Below, piece after piece: positions 38,930-49,089 of a stretch of 64,000 nucleotides of DNA. The translations under genes were made by a program, and so were the position numbers. Under the pieces are notes generated by a model, which saw only the letters and a list, made by a program, of their open reading frames with translations, made no database searches and had not been told where the DNA came from. Location: assembly GCA_029948255.1 (NCBI GenBank), contig JALIZF010001718.1, positions 543,501 through 607,500 of the forward strand, read 5' to 3'. Position 1 is the first letter of the stretch. The number at the start of each line of letters is the position of its first letter. The stretch comes from Telmatactis stephensoni (lineage: Eukaryota; Cnidaria; Anthozoa; Actiniaria; Isophelliidae).

Positions 38930-39303
38930 ACATGTGAAAAACAGCGATATGTCCAATCAGCGTCGCGTATAGCACTTTTCACATGTGAGAAATATAACCA
39001 ATCAAAATATCGCAAAGAGCTAATCAGCCAATGAGAGGCAGATTTTAGTTCATGTTTAACACTTAAATGGCTTCCGAAAACTAGTCTGAAAAATGGCGGA
39101 AGCATCTTCAAGATTTATTTCTGTTGATTCTTTTGTAGAAGAATTCATAAGTCGTCAACAAAACAAAAACACTCTCAGCAAAACGCAAAGAGATATTACA
39201 TTGCTGGAAACGTTTTTGAGTTCAAATAACGAACGAAAGAATATAGAAGAGATTGAGGCAAAAGCACTTGACAACTACATCGCTAACTTTCTCCTTCAAG
39301 CTA
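38930..39303 (+). CDS. N-terminal exon of a recombinase-like, probably transposon-derived protein
   Basis: ATG at 39093 opens MAEASSRFISVDSFVEEFIS and about 50 further residues, then stops soon after CAAGCTAA|GTAAGAAA, a good donor at 39303/39304. The pattern (xEEFIxxQQNKNTxxKTxxDIxLLExFL...IEEIEAKALDNYI) resembles the N-terminal core-binding part of tyrosine-recombinase-like proteins common in cnidarian genomes (KCTD1-like/DUF3504, Crypton-related). No later exon was found. Upstream, TTTTCACATGTGA and CCAATCA motifs occur twice (38930-39005), which is promoter-like and may belong to the same repeat family. It could be the first exon of a gene continuing elsewhere or an isolated relic. Confidence 0.4.
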
Positions 39304-39750
39304 AGTAAGAAAGAAACCTCGCCGTCACTTTTTCATTGAATATGATAGCGAATGACTTTCAGTTTGAAAACTGTTTGAACGAAAAAACTGCAGAATTAAT
39401 AATTTTTATTGTTAGGCTTTTTGTACGTATTTTTTTAAGTACGAACCGACTTTCATTTGACTTTGAGGTCGGTCATCGATTGATTTGAAATTAGCCTTGC
39501 AGCTTTGAAAGTATACTTTTTAATTTATATTGCTTTTTGTGCAAATTCTCATGGCACATATAATAAAGAGATAACTTCATAGAAAGTTATTCTATATTTG
39601 GCTTTTCGTCCTTAATTTTAATTACCAAGCGAATTTTAAGCTTATTTTTGTTCGTTTGTTTACTTGTTTTTTAAATGAGTTTTGAAGCCTTTCTAAGTTT
39701 TCTTTTATTGCTTTATTCAATGAAATTCTCATGATACATATAATAAACAC

Positions 39751-40122
39751 ATTACTTCATAGAAAGTGCCTTGTACAGGTTTATACTCACTCGTTGTTTT
39801 CGGGGGTTGAAGCGGAATCAGGAATCATGAATCACGGCTTTGAAATTTGTAGGAATCATGAATCATTGCGTTTTAAGTTAAGGAATCATGAATCAGTGTG
39901 ATTTTGTAAAATGAATCATGAATCACGACAAACATTTGATAAGGAATCATGAATCATGGGCTGAAATTTGAAGGGAATCATGAATCATTGAACTTAAATG
40001 ATTCCGCTTCCACCCCCGATTGTTTGAGTAAAACACTCACTCGCTCGTTCCTCGCTCGTTCGTGTTTTGACACAAACAACTCGTGAGTATAAACCTGTAC
40101 GCGGCACTTTCTATGAAGTAAT
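39751..40122. mobile_element. Inverted-repeat element filled with GAATCATGAATCA repeats
   Basis: ATTACTTCATAGAAAGTGCC at the left end, with following CGTACAGG-like and TTTATACTCAC stretches, is mirrored at 40075-40122. A second mirrored block, CGGGGGTTGAAGCGGAATCA, lies at 39801-39820 against 40000-40019. Between them GGAATCATGAATCA recurs about six times at uneven spacing. The flank ATACATATAATAAA plus the start of the arm is also duplicated at about 39550-39590. Confidence 0.75.
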
Positions 40123-40858
40123 CTATATATACTTTATTTAAACTGGAAGATCTATCAGCATTACAAACACTGGTCTTAACAAGATGTCCAGTCTAGCTAA
40201 TAAAAATACTATAAACACTCTCTCTCATAGCACCCTCTCTCTTCTCTCTCTAAAATACAATATACTGTGTATGTAAATATATATATATATATAAATTCAT
40301 CTATACTATATCAGTGTTACCTCATTGAATAAAGGGTCTATCCATTTAAAAAAGAAAAGAAAATCCTTCTCTCCCTTCCCCCCTGTCTTCTTCTCTCCCT
40401 TCCCCCTTTCGCCCGAGGTGACTGACGGGTACGAAAGCTCACTTGCAGATCAGGATGGCTGTGCGACTACGGGTGGGGTGAAGGGATGAAAAACTGCTAT
40501 CCGTAGACTGGCTTGATCGCAGGTGTAAAAGCTACTGTTAATGTTATATACTATGGACATTCAAGCAAAAACAACAAATTGTTTTGTATGTATGGGACAT
40601 ATTTTAGTGATATAATAAAGTCATATAGGTGTGCTTGTACACGTATGGTATTTACAATATCTATTTCTTTAAAGCTTCATATATCCATATACAGTATATT
40701 ATTATGTCAAAATAGGTTATTCGTACCAAGACTGAAATGCATTGTGGATATGAAATTTTAGCTATTTTTAACTCCTAAAATACTTAAGAAAGTTTTTGAA
40801 AAGTCTGCAAACTTTCTACCTGAGAGAAGTCGTTAGAGTATTATATATTGTCCAGGAT

Positions 40859-40979
40859 CAAGAGACCATAATACTAAGAGAGCTCAGTATTAATGTCTGT
40901 GCGATGTTCGCGGCGACTAAGACTATTTTTAGTAACTTCGCCATCGCGCGCGCAAGGCTCTTAAACAATAGAATTCAAA
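40859..40979. mobile_element. Palindromic MITE, CAAGAGACC family, truncated copy
   Basis: The left arm matches the element at 33478 from CAAGAGACCATAATACTAAG to ACAATAGAATTCAAA, then breaks into a GAAA/GA microsatellite. The right arm is missing. Confidence 0.85.
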
Positions 40980-40997
40980 TGCCAAAAGCAAACGGAG

Positions 40998-41042
40998 AAA
41001 GAAAGAGAAAGAGAAAGAAAGAGGGAAAGCAAGCAAGCGAGC

Positions 41043-41112
<70 letters not shown>

Positions 41113-41152
41113 AAGAAAGAAAGAAAGAAAGAGAAAGAAGGAAAAAGAAAAT
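40998..41152. repeat. (GAAA)n/(GA)n microsatellite
   Basis: GAAAGA units, about 50 bp of pure GA, then GAAA units. It starts soon after the truncated MITE and produces a Lys/Glu/Arg-rich false frame. Confidence 0.95.
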
Positions 41153-41278
41153 CCCTAACTAATGATCTAATGTGAAAGAGAACCGGAAAAAGACATTATA
41201 GGGGCATATAAAAAACTAGAAATCAGTTTGTTTTTAAGCTTGTTCGTTAATAAATTATCCTTCCGACTGGAGTAATGT

Positions 41279-41415
41279 TGAATAATAAACATTCTATTTA
41301 TACACATTACAATATAATACAATAATTTGACATAATTAATTGATATAATACAATAATTTTGAATAATAAACATTCTATTTATACACATTACAATATAATA
41401 CAATAATTTGACAGG
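41279..41415. repeat. Tandem duplication of a 52-bp AT-rich block
   Basis: GAATAATAAACATTCTATTT and the following bases to AATTTGACA occur twice, at about 41279 and 41360, about 82 bp apart. Confidence 0.85.
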
Positions 41416-41687
41416 AAAATTTCTAAAAGATATCCATCGTTTTGAGCTTATTTGACAATTCAAAGAAAATCAAAGTCTGCTGTCGTCTTGGAAAGGTTTA
41501 TCATCCAGTTGGAGAAGTCTAGCACTCGACTCAATCAAAACGAATCAATTTAAAACTGAATATAGCCATGGTAGTGCCAAAATTAGATGGACTCCCCTTT
41601 AGAAATTTTGCCTCATTTGAAATACAGTATTATCTTAAGTATATTTGCCAATGATGTTTTATAATAATATCAATTAATTACTCTAAT

Positions 41688-43547
41688 TCAGAAATCTTGA
41701 GTCTGTGCAACAATGTTCTCCATGATGTCAGATATACGGACCGTTCCAATTAGGGGAACAAAAAATAACTCTTCAACGATAGAACGGTCAATGGATCGAA
41801 TGGACGGCAGTCTAAGAAGAACTTTGGCAAATCGTTCTGGTTGTGAAGGGTGATGCATGTCCACGTAACGTTTAAAGGCACAGTGCGTTTGTTCTTGTAT
41901 GCTCTCGATATGTTTAGGATCTGTAACTGGACTATGTGGAACTGCAAAAGATGTATTTTATACACATTATAACAGAGATACTGTGCATCGATTAAAACTT
42001 AATGTATCAACTGAGTTGGAAATGGGTTGGTTAGAAATGAATAGCCAGGCACTACAAGAATATGATAAACATTTTTAGTACATGTGAAAACAACAAAGCT
42101 GCACAGGGCCTTGGAGTCCAAAGTCGAATAGTCAGCGATTTGAATAGAGCAATTAGTTCTGAACTTGACGTGTATATTTATCGTTTCCCTTATGTCTTTC
42201 AAAGTCCCTATGACGGATAATTTTTTATTTTCAAACTCAGTTCTTGATAGAAAGCATAGTAAAGATCTTTTAATCTTGTTTTTCCTCACTCCATATTTTC
42301 TGAGATATAAAGGTTTCAAATTTCAAAATGCAAATGTGATGACGTAAGAGGAGTAATCATTTATTATACAAAAACAAGAGAATTTAAATTACTCGTATTT
42401 TTCCATTTGTAACTCATTTCCATTGGCAAAGCCTGTTGTTTAGTGAAAAATCTGGCTCTCGAATTGAAGTCCTCGTTTTGTAAAACCCATGAGAAGTTTG
42501 CAGTGTTGCCTCCTCTGACGTCATTAAATTTGCATTTTGACATTTGAAACCTTCATATCTCAGAAAATATGGGGTAAGGAAAACCAGGATAAAAAGATCT
42601 TCACTATGCTCTCTAAAAAGAACTAAGTTTGAAAATAAAAAAATATGCGTCATAGGGACTTTAAAAGAAGGTAAAGAGAAATACACATATTTGGTGCCCA
42701 GAAGACGTTTTGTATATAGATGCTGCGAGAGCGGTAAATTACCTGAATTAAACAGTACAATAGCCTTGAGGTACGCGTACTCCATGGGATCCAGTTCAAG
42801 CCTTGCAAAATTGAACACAAAATCCTTCACAACCATGATTTTTTCAAACTTGGACAAACGCCCTCCGTGATACGAGGTGAGCGGATCCTTTTGGTCAGTA
42901 TTTTTGTTTTTCAGATCCATAGCAGCACAGGTAAGCAGAGGAGAGAACGGAAAGCTTTCGATACACTGCACTACACCTAGCAGAAAGATTTCTGGCCATG
43001 ATCTTTGTAGCAATGTAATTTGGTCTGCTTTCTTTAGACTTCTAAATGTACTTATACTGCGACTCCAGTCAACGGATACAAACAAAAGCCTTGTAGCAAA
43101 CTCGTAGATGTAATCCATTGAAAACTTTGGAACAGCCAACGAAGGGACGTACAGTTTAAAGCCAGCATGTTGTGGACCTAGTATGTCTACCGTGTCTAGC
43201 ATAGTGTTGGGTGGAGTTGATGAGCCACTGGACGAGGCTGGTGGAGTGTTTGGCATGTAACTATCATGTCCATATTGGTCAGGTGACCTGTACATTTTGT
43301 CTTGCCTTTCAGGGATATCTTGGCTACTGGTGGAGAATGTGGGGGAGGTCATTAATGGTTTTCTTTCACACTGTACAGCTATTAAATAAATGAATAAATG
43401 AATGAATGAATAAATAAATAAACAAACAAACAAATAAATAAACAAACAAACAAACAAACAAACAAACAAACAAACAAACAAACAAACAAACAAACAAACA
43501 AACAAACAACAAACAACAACAAACAAACAAACAAACAAACAAACAAA

Positions 43548-43594
<47 letters not shown>

Positions 43595-45284
43595 ATGAAT
43601 GAATGAATAATAAATGAATAAATAAAATCCGTTTTAGAGCTAAATGGTTGGCATCACTTTCATTTCCAAGCATGCAAGTGCCTTATTTTTCATATTCAAG
43701 TATTGAGCAACAAAATCATTAACTTTTAGAACTAGTGTTCTACGTAAGCTAAAGTAATTGCTTACAGAAATTTAAGTTGTTTGTAGTTGGTTTGGTTGAT
43801 CGACTTGAATTTAAAAACCCCCTCTCCGGAGATCAACAAAATCTTCTTAATCTTCAGCGCATGACAACGCAGGAAATAAATAAAATTACATTTTGGCCAA
43901 TCAGCTTGCGGTATTTATTCATCGCAAAAGCAATCCCAAAAAGTCAGCCTTAAAATGGGGGATGAATAGAATCGCTATATTATCAAGAGACCATAATACT
44001 AAGAGAGCGAAACTCAGTATTGATGTCTGTGCGATGTTCGTGGCGGCTAAGGCTATTTTTAGTAACTTCACCATCGCGCGCGCAAGGTCCTCAACCAATA
44101 AAATTTGATTTTTGACGTGCGCGCGGACGGGACCGTTTGAATTATATTGTTTAAGTGCCTTGCGCACGCGATGGCGAAGTTACTAAAAATAGCCTTAGCC
44201 GCCACGAACATGGCACAGACATCAATACTGAGCTCTCTTAGTATTATGGCCTCTTGATATTATATAACTACATTGGTTTTTCAATCATTCAGTTATTTCT
44301 GGAGATGAAACAGTCTGTGATTGCTTTGTAAGATAAACGACAAGGATCTTGAAAGCTGTCGTCATGAATTGTCGTCATGTAGTGACGAAAGCTATAAAAA
44401 CAGAATGGCTTCGAAACAACTTTGGAAAAACAAATAGAATTCATTAATGCCATAGTGTAAAATATATGTGGAGGTTCAATTGAAAATTCAATTGATTGCA
44501 AATTTGGAACACTATCACCAACATCATCAAAGCCATGCTGGAGCACACCAGAGGCTATTAACTTGACGAGGAATTTAAAGTAATATGCTCCTCATATAGG
44601 GACCAATTTCGAATCTGCTCTTTTTGAAGCCGAAACATTAAGGAAACATTAAGGGCCTGTTCACATGAAGGCGAGTTGTCCCTGGTAGCAGGGATAACTC
44701 TTATGTCAGTTTCGTTTCCCTGGGGAACACAAAACAAAGGAGCTATCCCTGCTACCGACAACTCGCCTTCATGTCAGAACAGGGCCGTAAGTATATACGG
44801 TGGACGTGTATGTTGTTACGCAACAGAGTGCTGTTAAAATTGTGTTGAAAGATGCTTCACAGAGCTGAAATGAAAGTTCCTTTCAAGCGTTACATAATGG
44901 CAAAGCAATAACTCCATATAACTAAGATCAAAAGAAGTAGAATCATATAATAAACAATATAATCACCATCTTGGTTCATTCCGGCTGTAAAACACTTTTC
45001 AAGACGACATCTTTGACATCGATTTCTTTGCATCTTGTCAATCACACAATTCCCATTGGCTCTACAGGTATACACGAGCTTCTTTCGCACACTTCGTTTG
45101 AAAAAACCTTTGCAGCCTTCACATGCAATTACACCATAGTGCTTGCCAGTCGCTCGATCACCGCACACTTGACAATCCCCCCAACACGTTTGTTTAAAGG
45201 TAGGACTTCTGACAAGGTTTGACTGAGAAATGTGCCTCGTGAGATCACTGAGGGTGTGATCTGAAGTGGAAGTGCGCCAGTTGT
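41688..45284 (-). CDS. NR2C-like: Nuclear receptor of the NR2C (TR2/TR4) type
   Basis: Three exons join in frame: 45284-44967, 43378-42743 and 41941-41688 (stop at 41690-41688). Exon A carries the DNA-binding domain with both C4 zinc fingers: [15 protein letters not shown]-box CEGCKG, and CRANGNC with CQRC. Exon B starts AVQCERKP, a block shared with TR2/TR4, and holds a Ser/Pro-rich hinge and the first half of the ligand-binding domain ([37 protein letters not shown]). Exon C finishes it with [22 protein letters not shown] and a short tail. About 401 residues are seen. Exon A begins in phase 1, so a 5' coding exon is missing; a candidate is at 49078-49084. TR2/TR4 bind direct repeats of AGGTCA as dimers. 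Exon B's acceptor touches a 240-bp microsatellite, and the B-C intron holds a foldback element. Confidence 0.92.
42170..42692. mobile_element. Foldback MITE inside the NR2C-like gene intron
   Basis: Arms of about 180 bp (42170-42353 and 42511-42692) are inverted copies sharing AAAGTCCCTATGACG, TTTTTTATTTTCAAAC, AAAGATCTT, CATATTTTCTGAGATAT and TGACGT. The centre also pairs weakly (ACAAAAACAAGAG against CTCGTTTTGT). The right arm ends about 50 bp from the exon B donor at 42743. Confidence 0.85.
43379..43626. repeat. (AAAC)n/(AAAT)n/(GAAT)n microsatellite at a splice acceptor
   Basis: About 240 bp of AAAT, AAAC and GAAT units on the plus strand. On the coding strand this is TTTG/TTTA repeat ending TTTATTTAATAG right at the NR2C exon B acceptor (43380-43379), so the repeat supplies the pyrimidine-rich tract. 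Confidence 0.95.
43984..44256. mobile_element. Palindromic MITE, CAAGAGACC family, copy 2
   Basis: A 273-bp palindromic relative of 33478-33755 with the same CAAGAGACCATAATACTAAG end. It is flanked by the perfect 7-bp duplication ATATTAT (43977-43983 and 44257-44263). It lies in the NR2C intron between exons A and B. Confidence 0.92.
44653..44786. mobile_element. Short MITE, TTAA type, in the NR2C-like intron
   Basis: GGGCCTGTTC, ACATGAAGGCGAGTTGTC and TAGCAGGGATA are mirrored at the right end (GGCCCTGTTC inverted). TTAA precedes it and GTAA follows, so one target duplication base may have mutated. 134 bp, non-coding. Confidence 0.8.
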
Positions 45285-47270
45285 CTGAAAAGTAGAAAAT
45301 ATGGCAATGTAAAAATGGATACTTCAAAAGTTATGTGTTTAATGATGGATGTTTCGAAATAAGCGTCTAGGAGTTGTACTGCTCACTCTCACCACAAACT
45401 TCACTCTTCGTTATTTATGATCTTATATGCAGGACAACAACATATTGGTAAGTCCTGCATTAGACTTTATAACAATCTTGGCTGTCTTTTTTACTTTCTG
45501 TGTTTTCAAATCCATTGTATTTCTTGTTCTAAAGATAGACACCAAAATATTATCAAAGATAACAATACTTACAAATACTCATACATTATGTATTTATATC
45601 ATTATTATAGCAGACAATAAAAAGCTTATAACTGCCAGATCCTGATATGTTCAACTCAAGTGATCAAAGCCTGAACCGGGCCACTGTACTGAAAAGCAAG
45701 TTTAGGGCTGGACCATCATCATCATCGCACTGCTGACAAGCTAGAAAACTACTATTAAGCTCCTTTTTTGTCAACTGAAACGAACTGTTTTTTCAAGCAC
45801 AAGCCTCCTAACAAAGCTATTTTTAGAATCATTTGCATAATTACCTAAAAAGTTTCCCCAAAGGGTCAATATGTAGACACGAGTACATGTACACCAATTA
45901 CGATAGTCACGTTTTTTGCTTATTCGGTTGAAATGTCTTTGGAATGACAAGAAAAGTCCTAGAGCAATTGTGTTGAACAAACTCACAACACCTGGTCATT
46001 CTTAATCGATAAAATTTTGAAAACGATAAAAGTCAAAGTTTCCCTTAGTCCTGCGAGACCCGTGACCGCAAAATATTACATAACACTAGAGACATGGTGC
46101 AGAGGAGAAAATAGGCCGAGGTCACGAAATTGGTTATGGTTCACAGGACGGCTGTATCCTAAACAATACCTAGTGCTGGGCTATGATGACTCAACACCAT
46201 TTGCAAAAGAGATGATATCTACGATATCAAAATATGAAGAAAAATGGAACAAAAAACTAGAAATAAGAAAAGCAACTGAGCATAATTATCGATAAACAGA
46301 CTTTCTGTGAGCTAAATAAATATTCTCTTATTCTCTTATAGAACTGAACATTCTCTTATAGTCAAAGCATTGTTAATACAAGGATCCGACATTAAGATTA
46401 GTGAACATAAACTTTGTTAACCTTGTCTTTTGAACACTTAAAACTAAAACAAGTAAACTGCTATAACCAAGTAGAGTAAAATATTAAACAGAGATTTAGC
46501 CAACCTTGTAAAATTAAAAGTTGTCACTAAGCCGCGAAAGAGCTGCACTTATTTTGAATAAGTTGCAAAATAGTGACATTCAAAATATTAAGCTTATTTA
46601 AAAAGTAAATATCTTATTATATTGTACTAGTTTCGCAGAGAATATCTTACAAGATTCATTCACAAAATTAACTTAGAGTTTGAGAATTCCTTTTTTAAAC
46701 TAAGAAATCTAGTACCTATTGGTAAAGGTACTGGATAAAAAGAGTTGAAAAACCTTTGCATCATTTCAACCAGTATTTTATCGGCTTGGCATATAGTTTA
46801 TGAGAACGAACAAGACTCCAAAGATTCAGTTAAACAAAGAATATTGTCTGGAATACTTGGATTAGTAGTCAGTATCAGCGAAATGGCAAAATACCCCCGC
46901 AATTTCGGTGGTTGTATGCTGATAAACACAGAGAGAGTGCAGCTGGTAAGCCCGATCTCGCATGTTCTTCGAGAAATGTAAAAAAACTAGTATAAAATAA
47001 GAAGCAAGCAGCGACGGAGATCCTTTATCTACAGATCATTGAATTTCTGCTGCTGCATATGCATAAGTATAGCTAGACTGAAGGTTTCAGTTAGGCACTA
47101 AATTTCATTCAATTTGAACGATAGCTTCTCAGAGACAATCATATTTGCACTGGAGTACCACTTGGGAAAGTGTGTAGAATATTAACTCTTCTTCAAACAT
47201 TAAAAGTAAAGAAAAACACTTCCCTGAGGCTAACATTCTATTAATTCCAATATCAATCATGACTAAAAAT
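45285..47270. other. Region upstream of the NR2C DNA-binding exon
   Basis: Probably intron if the mini-exon at 49078 is real. An open frame at 46017-46295 (92 codons) has no recognisable domain and no splice or promoter support, so I do not call it a gene. Confidence 0.3.
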
Positions 47271-47272
47271 CT

Positions 47273-47546
47273 AGGTAAGTAGGTAGGTAGGTAGGTAGGT
47301 AGGTAGGTAGGTAGGTAGGTAGGTAGGTAGGTAGGTAGGTAGGTAGGTAGGTGGGTAGGTGGGTAGGTAGGTAGGTAGGTAGGTAGGTAGGTAGGTAGGT
47401 AGGTAGGTAGGTGGGTAGGTGGGTAGGTGGGTAGGTGGGTAGGTGGGTAGGTAGGTAGGTAGGTAGGTAGGTAGGTAGGTAGGTAGGTAGGTAGGTAGGT
47501 AGGTAGGTAGGTAGGTAGGTAGGTAGGTAGGTAGGTAGGTAGGTAG
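47273..47546. repeat. (GTAG)n microsatellite
   Basis: About 68 units of GTAG with scattered GTGG variants. It generates a false PTYL repeat protein on the minus strand. Confidence 0.97.
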
Positions 47547-47559
47547 ATTGGGGCTTAAG

Positions 47560-49070
47560 TAAAGTTACCCAGTTTTGAGCATTAAGAGGTCTTACGAGGA
47601 GATATTTTTTCAATAGTGAGTAATAATGGCTAAAAGTGCCAAAACCTAGCCCATCGTGCAAGTTTTAATTCAAATTTTCGTTTTGGATTAACAGGCAATT
47701 TCTATTTTTGTCAGTTAGGAATGGATCTATTAAGACTAAAATGCCTGCCAGTTTTTATTTGAATTGTACAAAGTGGTTACCCGTATTTTTATTCAAATTT
47801 TACAACTTTCAAGCTAAATGTAAAGAATTATATGGCAATTTAAACTCATTTTCGATTCAAATTTTCACTTTGGATTAACACTTTTATCAGTCCAACTTTC
47901 ATTAATCAAAACCACTTACAAATAACCTGAACGTTCTGAACCGCTTTGTACAACAGTTATTCTTCAGACTCTTCAGCTGAATGGTTTTTGTTGCCCAATG
48001 CTTGAATGTGGAAAAATATGTCCTCTTAAATCATAGCAAAGCCAGGAGTCAACGAATTTTAAACTTCAAAAGCTTTCAAAGATTTCAGTAGCCGGAGTGC
48101 CGTCGCCCTAGCGCTTTTAGACCCTTTTAGAGAAAGCCGAAAGTTTTAAACTGAACTAAGTTGTATGTTTTGGACATTTTACCGGTTAGATCGTTCCTTC
48201 CTCCTCCTTCTTGAGCTCTAATTTTTTATGTTGCATTAACTTCGAACTCAGTATAAGGTTCCTGTAAAACTACAAATACCGTTACATAAAAAGGAATCTC
48301 CAAATCAGAATTTTAGGGAGAAGCTTTAAAATATGAGTATCGAGTGCTGACTTGAGCACACACACACTTGCACCTGTAAATCAACTTTGATTAGTTATAC
48401 TTTTATATAAACGAAAACACGATGATAAATACAATAACTAATCTGATCTCGATGTAGTACAAATATATATTTGACTAGTGCATTGGAGGCTGTCAAGACT
48501 GGCACATGGTTATTCAAATTGAGTTATTAGTGATTGAAAGCTTCAAATTTACCCGCTTCTTTTGATGTACGAGTAGGTAAAGAAAATGAAGGCCTCTCGC
48601 GTTATTTTCTCTCCTCGACTTACATCAGAGCATGATTTCAACGACGAGATTTAATTAAAGAATAAGTTAAAATATTGTAAAGAAGTTGGGAATAATCCAG
48701 AACTAATTCAGATTGTAGGTAACAGTTCAATCTGCTAGTGAAATCGGCAGTACATCTTACATATAAAGCATTAAATTGATATGAAATCAAGACATAGCGA
48801 TGCTCAAATATAATAATTCAGAACTCAAAAGCATCAAAAATGTCAGCAAATATAAAGTAATGACCACAATTTAGGAATATCGTACTGAAGTGATCGGTGC
48901 CGGTTATTCTGAATAGAGGTCTAAATCGTGCTTTTAGGACTTCAAAGACACAAAGCGTTCATGATTATCAGACGACATTTTGCGGTTGAAAATTTCGAGC
49001 AAATAAAATAAATAAACCAAAAATGCAAGCAGAGATGCACACTGACGGCTGAGTCACGACAAGTCTGCTT
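47560..49070. other. No gene seen
   Basis: AT-rich, with no exon, tandem repeat or inverted repeat that I can support. Confidence 0.35.
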
Positions 49071-49077
49071 CACTTAC

Positions 49078-49084
49078 CGGTCAT
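49078..49084 (-). CDS. Candidate first coding mini-exon of the NR2C-like gene
   Basis: On the minus strand ATGACCG sits before GTAAGTG, a strong donor, and leaves phase 1. That is exactly the phase exon A (45284) needs, giving an N-terminus of [11 protein letters not shown]. The intron would be about 3.8 kb and contain the GTAG microsatellite. Only seven bases support it, so chance is a real possibility. Confidence 0.3.
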
Positions 49085-49089
49085 AGTTC

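Noticed and set aside
39815..40010. GAATCATGAATCA repeats as a CRISPR-like array
   Set aside because: Spacing is uneven, the units lie inside a transposon-like inverted repeat and the genome is eukaryotic.
42414..43673. A 419-codon minus-strand open frame treated as one protein
   Set aside because: Only 43378-42743 is receptor exon. The start is translated microsatellite and the end is intron and foldback sequence.
46017..46295. 92-codon plus-strand open frame
   Set aside because: No domain, promoter or splice support, and it lies in a probable intron of the opposite-strand NR2C gene.
47263..47661. PTYL-repeat protein
   Set aside because: Translation of the GTAG microsatellite.
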